Made by a program: the position numbers and the translations under genes
Assembly (NCBI GenBank): GCA_900545705.1
Contig: URAK01000008.1
Coordinates: 76,980 to 140,979, forward strand
Length of the DNA stretch: 64,000 nt
From: an uncultured Opitutales bacterium
GTDB taxonomy: Bacteria; Verrucomicrobiota; Verrucomicrobiia; Opitutales; Intestinicryptomonadaceae
Direction of reading: 5' to 3'
Part shown: piece by piece, positions 25,965-34,142 of the stretch
How the letters are laid out: the number at the start of each line of letters is the position of its first letter
Numbering within the stretch: the first letter of the stretch is position 1
Notes under the pieces: model-generated
Databases searched by the model: none
Told to the model about the DNA's origin: nothing
What the model saw: only the letters and a program-made list of their open reading frames with translations

Positions 25965-26052
25965 TTTCCACTCCGTTTCCAAGATTATATCAACTTGCAA
26001 GAGCCGCTCCCGCAAAGAAAACATCTCCCGAATGCCCTCGAGATTGTCGGGC

Positions 26053-26940
26053 CTACACTACATCTATCGAGCGGACGCTGTCCACAAAGAACTCGTCGCC
26101 CTCGGAGGTCGCTTTTGACTGCACGAGCTCAAGGCCTATTATTCCGTCGTACCCTTTCTTATGAATGTGCTCCATAATTTTTTTATAGTTTATTTCCCCC
26201 GTGCCCGGCTCGTTGCGACCGGGATTGTCGGCAATCTGAAAGTAGGCAATTTCGTCCCAGGCAGCGTCGATGTTTTCAATGAGGTTTCCCTCGGTGACCT
26301 GCTGGTGGTAGAGGTCGTTTAAAATCTTGCATTTTGGGCTTCCGACAGCCTTGCACACTGCGTATGCCTGCGGAATTCTTTTAAGCCAAAGTCCTGGGTG
26401 GTTCTTTATGTTGAGAGACTCCAACACCATAATAGGCCCGTCGTTTTTCTCGAGAAAATCTGCGGCATATTTTAGGTGCTCGACAGCATTTGAGAATTGA
26501 TAGCCGTATTCAAGGCTCGGGTCCTCCGCCCCTATTACAACAGTAAACCATTTAGCCCCCGCGCGCTTTCCGACTTCGAGAGCCGACTCCATGATGGAGC
26601 GCACCATGCGTTTAACTCCCTCTTTGTCGCGTATGCGCGATTTTGGGTCGAGAATGTTTCCTGTGAGGTTCGGAACCTCCCAGCTTCCTACGCGCGGAGC
26701 AAATACGCCCATCTGCATTCCGAGTTTTTCCATCTGCCTTGCGACAGCCTTTTGCTCCTCGACGGGAAGTTCACCGTATTCGTTAAACTCCATTGCGCGG
26801 AACCCGGCGTCATAAAAAACTTTAACCTTGTCGGCGGGCGAAAGTTTTGCCGCGCGCCCGGAGAAATGCCGGCACCAACCGCTCGGGTTTGGCGCGAATT
26901 TTAGGTTGAAAGGTTGCCCTGGTGTTTTTTCTGAGTCCAT
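26053..26940 (-). CDS. Hydroxypyruvate-isomerase-like TIM-barrel protein
   Basis: About 295 residues from the ATG at 26940; the longer frame would need a TTG start at 27003. It is a xylose-isomerase-like TIM barrel of the sugar phosphate isomerase/epimerase superfamily. Metal-site motifs in the order of the Hyi/OtnI branch are visible: I-M-V-L-E-S-L-N (Glu), I-L-N-D-L-Y-H-Q-Q (Asp and His), F-Q-I-A-D-N-P-G-R-N-E-P-G-T-G, and I-I-G-L-E-L (Glu). That branch isomerises hydroxypyruvate or 2-oxo-tetronates, but in Verrucomicrobia many act on unknown sugars. There is no signal peptide. It lies 88 bases upstream of the phosphatase start, and the two may be co-transcribed. Confidence 0.8.
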   Translation of the reverse strand: MDSEKTPGQPFNLKFAPNPSGWCRHFSGRAAKLSPADKVKVFYDAGFRAMEFNEYGELPVEEQKAVARQMEKLGMQMGVFAPRVGSWEVPNLTGNILDPKSRIRDKEGVKRMVRSIMESALEVGKRAGAKWFTVVIGAEDPSLEYGYQFSNAVEHLKYAADFLEKNDGPIMVLESLNIKNHPGLWLKRIPQAYAVCKAVGSPKCKILNDLYHQQVTEGNLIENIDAAWDEIAYFQIADNPGRNEPGTGEINYKKIMEHIHKKGYDGIIGLELVQSKATSEGDEFFVDSVRSIDVV

Positions 26941-27395
26941 AAGATTTTTTACCGTAAATTTGTCCTGATGATTTTCTTTCTTTAAGAGGCAATCTTCAAT
27001 CAAATTTTTGCTGTTTTAATATTTTACCGTTAATTCCGATTTTTGCCGTTTTTTGACCATAAACCGAAAAAGAAGTAAAAAAAGCTTTTTGAATTATTCT
27101 GAAATATGAATTCCTCTGCAAGCGTATAGGTTTAAAAGTATTAATAATAATTTGCCTTCATAATTTTTGCAATGGGCTAAGAAAGGTTTTGACTTACAGT
27201 CAATTTTTGGGATACTTATAGAAATAATCTAAAGAGGTTCATTAAAGTTGAAAAGTGTTGCAAAGTGCTGCAACATTTCAGGTGAAAAATTCCGAATTCT
27301 TAACGACTTCTCGGTAAATTTGGAAATTCACTTGAATTGGAGATACACTATCAAAGGCTTTTAAACAAAGCAAATGCGGCAAATAAAAATTTTTT
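26941..27395. other. Intergenic region upstream of the TIM-barrel gene and of tRNA-Leu
   Basis: About 455 AT-rich bases with no gene. It should hold a leftward promoter for the TIM-barrel gene and a rightward promoter for tRNA-Leu. A separate entry describes an inverted repeat at 27256-27275. Confidence 0.45.
27256..27275. promoter_or_regulatory. Inverted repeat, possible operator
   Basis: TGTTGCA at 27256-27262 and TGCAACA at 27269-27275 form a perfect 7-bp inverted repeat around a 6-base spacer, a size typical of dimeric repressor sites. No T run follows, so it is not a terminator. The regulator is unknown. Confidence 0.4.
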
Positions 27396-27478
27396 GCTCG
27401 GGTGGCGGAATGGTAGACGCAGCGGACTTAAAATCCGCTGGCTTAACGGCCGTACGGGTTCGAGTCCCGTCCCGAGTA
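27396..27478 (+). tRNA. tRNA-Leu (UAA anticodon)
   Basis: A complete 83-nt cloverleaf with the long variable arm of tRNA-Leu. The acceptor stem GCTCGGG pairs with CCCGAGT. The anticodon loop CTTAAAA carries TAA in a GCGGA/TCCGC stem. The variable arm follows, and the T arm contains GGTTCGAGTCC. CCA is not encoded after the discriminator A. Confidence 0.96.
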
Positions 27479-27856
27479 CACTTCGCTTTTTTGGCACACT
27501 GGCGCAGTTTTTTCTCTTAATATAAATTTGGGCGCGAGAGGAAAAATATTTTAACTTTCGGCACACTTATTTTGCGGCGATTCTCGTGCCTAAATATCCG
27601 CGCATGCAAAACCACATATTTTGTTAAACCATACGCTTTGCCCTCCCTAAAAATCTAAACTCAACACACGGCTTTCATACAGAACCAATGCCCGCAAGCG
27701 CAAAAATTAAAAAATCTAAGCGCACGTTGAGAAATCGAAAAACCGGCTTCCATTGTGTCTTTTTCCGACACTCGAAACCGTCCCCCAAACGCCCTCCGGC
27801 ACACTTTAAATCCATATTTCAATTGACTGACTTTTAGGAAAAAATATTTCTAAATT
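27479..27856. other. Intergenic region between tRNA-Leu and the beta-helix gene
   Basis: About 380 bases with no open frame of interest. No hairpin with a T run follows the tRNA immediately; a T-rich stretch begins near 27505. The promoter of the beta-helix gene is expected near the right end. Confidence 0.4.
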
Positions 27857-28957
27857 ATGAATATTTTTAAAGTTTGTGCATTCGTTTCGATCATTCTAAT
27901 TTCCTGTATTTCCTATGCTCAATCTAACACGGGAAAAGACAATAACCTTGAAGACTTTCCCCGATTGGCAGGCGAGAAATACGACTCCGCAAGAATACAG
28001 CGCGCAATAGACGCCTCGGCATTCCGCGTCCTAAAAATTCCCGCGGGCGACTATCTGCTGGACAAGCCGCTTAAAATTGAGAATTGCGCGTCCCTCGACA
28101 TGCACAAGTCGGCAAATTTCACACCCGTATCCGAGATGGAATATATGCTTACTTTCGACGGCGCGCGCGGTTTTTTGGGGAAGCCTCCGTTTTCATTTGG
28201 CGAAGACCACAATCTGTTTATAAAAGGCGGGAACTTCAACTGCAAGGGAATGTCCGGCGGAGTTCTCATAATGAACTACCACCACTTTACCTATAAGGAT
28301 TCTACCATACGCAACGCCAAAACCTCAGGCCTTAGAGTGGACAGTTCCCTAAAGCCGGGCGGTCAAGGATACGAGCTGGTTGCAAGCAATATATACTTGC
28401 GCTGCACAATGAGTGGGCTTGCCGGAAATGTCGGCATACTGTCGAACGACGGCGACAACCATTTTATAGACTGTATTGTAATAGACTACACTACCGGAAT
28501 ATTTGTGCGCAACGGCGGCGGATTGAGATTGACCCGCTGCCATGTATGGGGCGGGCCGGTTCCTCCAGCAAAAAAGGGCGAGCTCCCGGAAATGATAAAA
28601 GATTCCGTATGCTTTAAACTAACTGCCGGAGACACTCTGCTAACGGACTGCTATGCCGATACGGGCATGACCGGCTTTTTAGTCGACGGCTACCAAGTGC
28701 GCCTAATAGGCTGCTCGTATTACAACAATTACAAAGCATTTAAAATGGATAATCCTGTCGCAGTAGAGCACAAAAAGGGGAAATTGCTCGTTCAAGGCTG
28801 CCTTTTTACCAAAACATCGCCCCACGCAAAATTATACAAAGGCAACGGAAGAGATTTAATTTGGAATAGCAACATCATAAACGGATTCAAAGAAAGCGAA
28901 TTTGGACTGCCGGAAAATATCACAGATTATCCTGATATTAGAGTAGACTTCTATTAA
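27857..28957 (+). CDS. Secreted right-handed beta-helix protein (pectate-lyase-like fold), possibly a lipoprotein
   Basis: A 366-residue protein with an N-terminal leader of about 20 residues. L-I-S-C (C17) is a good lipobox, but Sec cleavage after S-Y-A (near 21) is also possible. The mature part has the R-I-Q-R-A-I-D-A-S segment and F-R-V-L-K-I-P-A-G-D-Y-L-L-D typical of pectate-lyase-3-like helices, which hold a phosphate- or sugar-handling entrance. It then has repeated rungs (G-G-N-F-N-C-K-G, H-F-I-D-C-I-V, L-T-R-C-H-V-W-G-G, L-T-D-C-Y-A-D-T). No classical pectate lyase active site was identified. It is convergent with the porin gene and shares a terminator with it. Confidence 0.75.
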   Translation: MNIFKVCAFVSIILISCISYAQSNTGKDNNLEDFPRLAGEKYDSARIQRAIDASAFRVLKIPAGDYLLDKPLKIENCASLDMHKSANFTPVSEMEYMLTFDGARGFLGKPPFSFGEDHNLFIKGGNFNCKGMSGGVLIMNYHHFTYKDSTIRNAKTSGLRVDSSLKPGGQGYELVASNIYLRCTMSGLAGNVGILSNDGDNHFIDCIVIDYTTGIFVRNGGGLRLTRCHVWGGPVPPAKKGELPEMIKDSVCFKLTAGDTLLTDCYADTGMTGFLVDGYQVRLIGCSYYNNYKAFKMDNPVAVEHKKGKLLVQGCLFTKTSPHAKLYKGNGRDLIWNSNIINGFKESEFGLPENITDYPDIRVDFY

Positions 28958-29033
28958 ACACAGTTTTCCCACAATAAGCCCGCGCAGATAAAGTATGCAA
29001 AATCGCAAGAACGCAAAAATAAATTTTTCTGCC

Positions 29034-29066
29034 GCAAAAAAACGCGGGGAGTATTGCTCCCCGCGT
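29034..29066 (-). terminator. Terminator between convergent genes, strongest on the minus strand
   Basis: An 11-bp GC-rich stem (29041-29051 with 29057-29067, AACGCGGGGAG/CTCCCCGCGTT) has a run of A to its left, giving a T tract for the leftward porin transcript. The rightward side has only a short T-rich tail. Confidence 0.87.
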
Positions 29067-29098
29067 TAATTTTCCATTATATTTCTCAACCAAACTAC

Positions 29099-30346
29099 TT
29101 AAAAGTTGACTTCCACGCGCGCCCCCACGACATACGCCGCTCCGGAAATCCCTTTGCCGGGGTTCATAAATATCTGCATGTCCGGCTGCAATACTATCGC
29201 AGGCGTCAATCGGCATTGGTATGTAATTTCAAGGGTTCCCTCGTAATGCGAATACGATTCGCGCGCCCCGCGTTCATTTTCTATTACGGAAAACGCCGCC
29301 GCGAATATATCCCCTTCCCTTCCGGGAATCGGCCCAAACCAGTTAATTCCGAAATCCGCATAAAAGTTCTGGTCGGAAGCGTTTGCCTGCGGGACAATTC
29401 CAAGTCTCGCGAATACCCCGAAGAGCCTGTTCCCGTCGGAATCAAGAACCAAGTCTTGCTGTATGCCGAAGTAAAACGAATAAAAGCTTCCAGCGTCTAT
29501 CTTGTCAAAATTTACATTTGAAGGATCGCTGTGCCAGTTTCCGCCAAACATTGCCCTACCTTCCAATCCGCCTATTTTATAGTTATAGCCAAGCTGGTAC
29601 CAAAGTGCGACTGTGTCAAAAGTGTTTGAGTAATCAAAGCCGTTGTTGCTTGAAATATCCTCGCCGACATTTCCGTTATAGATTCCAAGCATAAGGCTAA
29701 AATTTTCGCGCGAGTAATATACCACCGCCCCCGGCGTTGCCACATTGTACTGAGAAAACAGCTGGGCAGGCGCAACATTGGGCATCGCGCCCAGCGAGGA
29801 ATTCAAAAATACGTCGGAATAATCCATTCCCATAAAGTCTTCGTCTGCTGCAAGCTGCCCTATCCGCAAGCCAAAATTACCGAACTTAGTCTCAATTTCG
29901 TTCGCATAGTATATTTCAAACACCCGCGCCATGTTTCCCGCCACTATATTTGAAAAACACCCTTGCGACGAATCCAGCCCGCCAAGTGCTCCACCGCTGC
30001 TTTGCGCATAGTAAAACGCGCTCGCGCCTATCCTTCCCGCCCCTTCGCCGACTATCGCCGATAAATTCTGCTCGAATCCTATTGTAATTAGAGTGTCGAA
30101 CAATGTTTTTATGTCGGAACCGCGCGAAACGTCCGACCATCCCTCGCCCGTCCATACGGCAAACGGAGAAAATCCGCTGTCGGGCGCAATTTTTTCGATT
30201 GCCTCCCCTGTGAATAATGTCTCCCGATCATGCCATCGGAGATCTCTGTATGCCTGTGTCGCCACAGTTTCGCTGTCCTCTGCATATATTGACAAAGCAA
30301 GTATAGTTGCGGCTATCGACGCTATTACTTTTTTTTCTGTATTCAT
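29099..30346 (-). CDS. OprB-type carbohydrate-selective porin
   Basis: A 415-residue outer-membrane protein with a signal peptide (residues 1-22, cut after I-Y-A). The body alternates polar and non-polar residues as expected for a 16-strand barrel and ends V-G-A-R-V-E-V-N-F with the C-terminal aromatic required for outer-membrane insertion. Segments such as N-L-S-A-I-V-G-E-G-A-G-R and F-E-I-Y-Y-A-N-E-I-E-T-K-F-G match the OprB/porin B family, which carries sugars across the outer membrane. The neighbouring beta-helix gene is convergent and shares its terminator. It probably feeds oligosaccharide breakdown products inward. Confidence 0.85.
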   Translation of the reverse strand: MNTEKKVIASIAATILALSIYAEDSETVATQAYRDLRWHDRETLFTGEAIEKIAPDSGFSPFAVWTGEGWSDVSRGSDIKTLFDTLITIGFEQNLSAIVGEGAGRIGASAFYYAQSSGGALGGLDSSQGCFSNIVAGNMARVFEIYYANEIETKFGNFGLRIGQLAADEDFMGMDYSDVFLNSSLGAMPNVAPAQLFSQYNVATPGAVVYYSRENFSLMLGIYNGNVGEDISSNNGFDYSNTFDTVALWYQLGYNYKIGGLEGRAMFGGNWHSDPSNVNFDKIDAGSFYSFYFGIQQDLVLDSDGNRLFGVFARLGIVPQANASDQNFYADFGINWFGPIPGREGDIFAAAFSVIENERGARESYSHYEGTLEITYQCRLTPAIVLQPDMQIFMNPGKGISGAAYVVGARVEVNF

Positions 30347-30944
30347 ATATTTTCCTTTTTCTAATTTTTTTTAGCTACGCTTGTTTTTTAAAAAGATATC
30401 CGTCGTTGCCCGTTTTTTTTACAGCTATGGGACGCATACCCGCCAAAAAGGGAAAGCAAATTTAGCCGCATAAAAGTTAGATTAGACTAACTTGTCAATT
30501 AAATTATTAGACCCATCTAACTTTTTTACAAAAAAATTTTCCATTCTTCATTAATGATTTTCGCCTATGAAACTGCCAAAAAGCTTAACGATAAAAGAAA
30601 TTTTTTGCGCAGCCCCGCGCAATCCGCCTTAGTCAATTTGCATACAAAACCCAAAACATTCCGTTAAATAAGCAGAACCATCGCACTTCCTGCGCGCGGA
30701 ATCTTGGGAAGCCCGCCGCGAACTAAATCCGCCGAACTTCACTTAGTCGCCCAACAAAATATTAGCGCAATACATATAAAGTAGTGCCCCCTTGCGCATG
30801 CCTATTGCATTGCGCTCCGCGCATTGCACTGTTTGCAACATGCGCATATCTGCACATTAAAAAAGCACCGTTATAAGAAAATTAAATGGGGAAAGCTCGA
30901 AATTAACAAGCCTCCGCAATAAAATAATTAGCATCACTAATGCG
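30347..30944. other. Intergenic region upstream of the porin gene and past hisH
   Basis: About 600 bases with no gene. It begins with the porin promoter region and ends at the hisH terminator. It contains the paired dyads described separately at 30475-30520. The middle is ordinary-looking sequence with short open frames only. Confidence 0.45.
30475..30520. promoter_or_regulatory. Two inverted repeats with shared TTAG/CTAA arms, possible operator
   Basis: The first dyad is AGTTAG-N6-CTAACT (30475-30492); the second is TTAGA-N4-TCTAA (30507-30520). Both share the TTAG(A)...(T)CTAA arms and lie about 130-170 bases upstream of the porin start. Neither has a T tail. A related perfect dyad GTTAG-A-CTAAC occurs upstream of aroC. 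This suggests one regulator with two or more sites, but no protein can be assigned. Confidence 0.4.
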
Positions 30945-30977
30945 TAAAAAAAACCGGGCAATCCCACACCCGGTTTT
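30945..30977 (-). terminator. Rho-independent terminator after hisH
   Basis: A 9-bp stem (30950-30958 with 30969-30977, AAAACCGGG/CCCGGTTTT) with a 10-base loop and a T run on the minus strand, 22 bases past the hisH stop codon. Confidence 0.85.
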
Positions 30978-30999
30978 CGCAAAAAAAGCAAAAATCAAT

Positions 31000-31641
31000 T
31001 TACATGCGCGAGTGGCATTTCAAAAAGTTGGAGTAAAAGAGCAACCCTTTCTTCTGGCTCTTCTCCGGGTGGAACTGGCAAGCTACAAGATTGCCGCAAG
31101 ATATGGCGCTCGTAAATTTTTGCCCGCCGTATTCCGTCGTCCCCAATACAATGTCAGTTCTCGGGGTATCCACATAATAACTGTGGACAAAATAAAACTG
31201 GTCTTCAGAAGATAATCCTTCAAGCAGGCGCTCGTTGCCCTCACGCCTAAATTCCACATTATCCCACCCCATGTGCGGAACTTTATACCCGCGCGGGAGA
31301 TTCAATTTTTTTACGTTTCCTTCAAATATTCCCAAACATTCCGTGCCGCCACCCTCCTCGGAAAACTCGAAAAGCGCCTGCAAGCCAAGGCATATCCCAA
31401 AGAACGGCTTGTCTGCCGCTATCCAGTCGCGTATTGCAGTGTCGAAACCGGTGCTCTTTAAGAGCTTCATTGTATCTGCAACTGCCCCCTGCCCCGGAAA
31501 GACAAGCAAATCGTCGCCTTCAATTTCCGATGGCGAAGAAATAATCCGCGCCTTTGCGCCAACCGCCTCCCACGCGCGAAAAACGCTGCGCAGATTGCCC
31601 ATTCCGTAGTCTATTATCGCCGTCTTTGCGCCGACTGACAT
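31000..31641 (-). CDS. hisH: Imidazole glycerol phosphate synthase, glutaminase subunit
   Basis: A 213-residue class I glutamine amidotransferase that supplies ammonia to HisF. The start has the H-H-family I-D-Y-G-M-G-N-L-R-S motif. The nucleophile is C84 in F-F-G-I-C-L-G-L-Q, and H191 and E193 in Q-F-H-P-E-K-S complete the triad. HisF is not in the window and must be elsewhere. It is the last gene of the leftward operon, two bases after hisB. Confidence 0.97.
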   Translation of the reverse strand: MSVGAKTAIIDYGMGNLRSVFRAWEAVGAKARIISSPSEIEGDDLLVFPGQGAVADTMKLLKSTGFDTAIRDWIAADKPFFGICLGLQALFEFSEEGGGTECLGIFEGNVKKLNLPRGYKVPHMGWDNVEFRREGNERLLEGLSSEDQFYFVHSYYVDTPRTDIVLGTTEYGGQKFTSAISCGNLVACQFHPEKSQKKGLLFYSNFLKCHSRM

Positions 31642-31643
31642 AT

Positions 31644-32237
31644 TTATATCGATCCTTTCGTGGTTGGCAGCGCTCCTCCGAGCCGCCCATCTATCTCGAC
31701 AGCCCTTCTAAGCGCCTTCGCGAAACATTTGAATGCCGCCTCAGCAACATGGTGCGGCTCGCCCCCGTAAATCAGCGACACATGCAGGTTCGCCCCGGCT
31801 TCGTTGGCAAACGCCTGAAAGAATTCGCGGCAAAGCGAAACGTTGAAGTCGCGCACGCGCGCGTCTTTATCGCCTAAATCGTACACCAAAATTGGCCTGT
31901 TAGACAAGTCAAGCGCAACTCTCACGAGGGTCTCGTCCATAGGCAGAATGAAAAATCCGTACCTAAAAATGCCTGCCTTGTCTCCGAGCGCCTCGCGAAA
32001 CGCGCGCCCCAAGACTATCCCGACATCCTCTACCGTGTGGTGGTAGTCTATGTCTATGTCGCCAGAAGCCTTTATTTTCAAATCGAACAGCCCGTGCCGC
32101 GCGAAGAGCTCGAGCATATGGTTGAAGAACGGTATGGAAGTGTCTATTTCGTAATTTCCGGAGCCGTCTATATTCAGCTCTATATTTACGTCAGTCTCTT
32201 TTGTTTTGCGCGCTATTTTGGATATTCTCGACTTCAT
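31644..32237 (-). CDS. hisB: Imidazoleglycerol-phosphate dehydratase
   Basis: About 197 residues from the ATG at 32237, which overlaps the hisC stop codon as TAATG and so implies translational coupling. An upstream GTG at 32255 is less likely. It is the monofunctional dehydratase, without the N-terminal phosphatase of enteric HisB. Metal-binding motifs are F-F-N-H-M-L-E-L-F-A-R-H-G, D-Y-H-H-T-V-E-D-V-G-I and the later F-A-N-E-A and E-P-H-H-V-A-E-A-A-F-K. It performs the seventh step of histidine synthesis. Confidence 0.97.
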   Translation of the reverse strand: MKSRISKIARKTKETDVNIELNIDGSGNYEIDTSIPFFNHMLELFARHGLFDLKIKASGDIDIDYHHTVEDVGIVLGRAFREALGDKAGIFRYGFFILPMDETLVRVALDLSNRPILVYDLGDKDARVRDFNVSLCREFFQAFANEAGANLHVSLIYGGEPHHVAEAAFKCFAKALRRAVEIDGRLGGALPTTKGSI

Positions 32238-33343
32238 TATTCGCCTTTCTTCCACTCGATTGCCGCCGCCCTGAACGCCTCCATCTGCCCCGGGGTCCCC
32301 ACGGTCAGGCGTATCGACTTGTTTACGTTCTTATCTTTCGGGAAATAGCGCAAGAGTATTTTTTTCGAGCGCAGGTATTCAAAGAGCGACGACGCCTCCG
32401 ACACCGACGCCTTCTTCCCGTCACGAAACGGCTCAAACAATATAAAATTGCTAGAGCTCTTGATGTACTTCCAGCCTATCGAATCGAAAAACTTTTCCGT
32501 CGCGCTGCGCTCTGCTATGACTTTCCCAACGCATTCCAAATGGTATGGAGCGTCCCTCAGCGCGGCGACTCCCGCGGCCTGCGCGAGCCTGTCTAAATTG
32601 TAGCTGTCCCTCACCCTGTCGAGAATTTCTATTATTGCCGGCTGCGCAAACGCCCAGCCTATCCTCATTCCGGCAAGTCCCCAGCCCTTGGAAGACGTAC
32701 CCGTCACTATCAGGTTTTCGTACTTCTTTACAAGCGGAATGGCGGTCTCCCTCGCAAACGGCGCGTATGCCTCGTCCACAAGGACTATCCCGCCAAAGTT
32801 TTCGCATATTTCCGCAACGGCGTTCAGCCCGAAACCTTTGCCTGTAGGAGCATTGGGATTCGTAAAGAAAAAAATGTTTGCGCCGCTTGAAAATATTTTC
32901 TCGAACGGAATTTCGAGATCGCCCGCAAATGGTATTTGGATTATCTCCGCCCCCTGTATCTTTGCGAGAACCGGATATAGGGAGTAGCTCGGATCTATTG
33001 TGGCAATTTTAAGAGACTCGTCGGAGAACGCCCTGACCGCCAAGTTTAGCGCGTCGTCGGAGCCGTTTGCGGCAAACGCATACTCGGCCTCCATGCCGTA
33101 GTACTCAGCAACTGCCTTTCTAAGCTCACGCGAATAAGGGTCTGGATACAGCCTGAGCATTTCACCGTCGGGGCCCATTGCAGAAATTACCGCCTCGCGC
33201 ACTTTCGGAGACGGCGCGTACGGCAACTCATTCGTGTTCAGTTTTACCCAGCCGCTCTCGCCGGGCTGTTCCCCAGGCGTGTACGGCGACATTTTCCTAA
33301 CGCTTGCGGATACTTTGTCGTTTAGCGCAAATTTATTTTTCAT
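32237..33343 (-). CDS. hisC: Histidinol-phosphate aminotransferase
   Basis: A 368-residue class I/II PLP enzyme. Motifs include K-L-N-T-N-E-L-P-Y-A-P-S-P-K, F-A-A-N-G-S-D-D-A-L-N-L, F-F-T-N-P-N-A-P-T-G, V-L-V-D-E-A-Y-A-P-F and the PLP lysine in T-S-S-K-G-W-G-L-A-G-M-R-I-G-W. It converts imidazole-acetol phosphate to histidinol phosphate and may also work on aromatic amino acids. Its start overlaps the end of the G3E-like gene by 11 bases and its stop overlaps hisB, so these three genes form one tightly coupled transcript with aroC upstream. Confidence 0.96.
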   Translation of the reverse strand: MKNKFALNDKVSASVRKMSPYTPGEQPGESGWVKLNTNELPYAPSPKVREAVISAMGPDGEMLRLYPDPYSRELRKAVAEYYGMEAEYAFAANGSDDALNLAVRAFSDESLKIATIDPSYSLYPVLAKIQGAEIIQIPFAGDLEIPFEKIFSSGANIFFFTNPNAPTGKGFGLNAVAEICENFGGIVLVDEAYAPFARETAIPLVKKYENLIVTGTSSKGWGLAGMRIGWAFAQPAIIEILDRVRDSYNLDRLAQAAGVAALRDAPYHLECVGKVIAERSATEKFFDSIGWKYIKSSSNFILFEPFRDGKKASVSEASSLFEYLRSKKILLRYFPKDKNVNKSIRLTVGTPGQMEAFRAAAIEWKKGE

Positions 33344-34115
33344 TTTCCATTTTCCTCGCTTTCATCGCATACTCCGCCGGATTCTCGACGGGATTTTCCC
33401 TCATTCCACTCTGAAGCCTCGCAAGGTACGGGTCGGGCTTGCGCTCAAGGCTGAACGGCTCTTCGGGAAGATTTTCGGCGTCTATGTCAAGCTCGTCCAC
33501 TGCGTCGAAATCGTCGAAAATCATGGATATTCTCCGCGCCTCGTCTATCATGAGTTCTATCGGGTTTTCGGTTTTAAAATTCTTGTCAACGTATTCAACC
33601 AAGTGTGGGTGGCGCATTTTTTCCCATCTCAGCTTCAACTCCTCAACGCTTTTATTTGACACTCCGCTGCGGCGGGAAAGTAGAACGCAGTCGGCAAAGT
33701 GCGCGAGCATATCCAAATATTTTAACGTCTCCTTCGGAAATTTTTCCGACATTGAGCAGTCGACAACCGCCCATATTCTCGCAAGCCTTATCTTTCCGCC
33801 GTCGCAAAGCCCCTTGAAGCTCTCCACTTCGTCCGCAGGATTCTTTGTTGAATCAGCCACATAAAATACCCTTGTTATTTTAGATGCGTCAAGCGCGCCA
33901 ATCTTCACCGCCGCATCCGCGGCGTCGGAATATTTTACTATTCCGGCATTGTCGGCCTTGGCTATCGAAGCATCGCTCTCGGAAGGCTTCTCGTTTTCCG
34001 AAACGAACACTACCGAAAAATCTCCGTCCATAGATCCCCGCTCTATGGCGTCGCGCACAATCCCGCGCCGTCCTGATGTCGGGGTTCCCATTATATAATA
34101 CGCGGGAATTTGCAT
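33333..34115 (-). CDS. Degenerate G3E/CobW-like P-loop protein of unknown function
   Basis: A 260-residue soluble protein. The N-terminus (Y-Y-I-M-G-T-P-T-S-G-R-R-G) resembles a P-loop in which the usual G-K-[ST] is replaced by G-R-R-G. Later parts resemble G3E GTPases: A-R-I-W-A-V-V-D-C-S-M, then F-A-D-C-V-L-L-S-R-R-S-G-V-S, where CobW-type proteins have A-D-x-V-L-L-N-K-x-D. That N-K-x-D guanine-binding motif is also altered. A charged C-terminal half follows. It therefore probably does not bind GTP in the usual way. It lies between aroC (27 bases) and hisC (11-base overlap), which suggests a link to amino acid synthesis or metal supply. I cannot name a function. Confidence 0.55.
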   Translation of the reverse strand: MQIPAYYIMGTPTSGRRGIVRDAIERGSMDGDFSVVFVSENEKPSESDASIAKADNAGIVKYSDAADAAVKIGALDASKITRVFYVADSTKNPADEVESFKGLCDGGKIRLARIWAVVDCSMSEKFPKETLKYLDMLAHFADCVLLSRRSGVSNKSVEELKLRWEKMRHPHLVEYVDKNFKTENPIELMIDEARRISMIFDDFDAVDELDIDAENLPEEPFSLERKPDPYLARLQSGMRENPVENPAEYAMKARKMENEK

Positions 34116-34142
34116 TGCGCTCCTCCTTTGCTGCGCGGCGCG

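Noticed and set aside
25965..26024. Longer N-terminus for the alkaline phosphatase
   Set aside because: The inner ATG at 25964 has GGAG upstream and starts a normal signal peptide.
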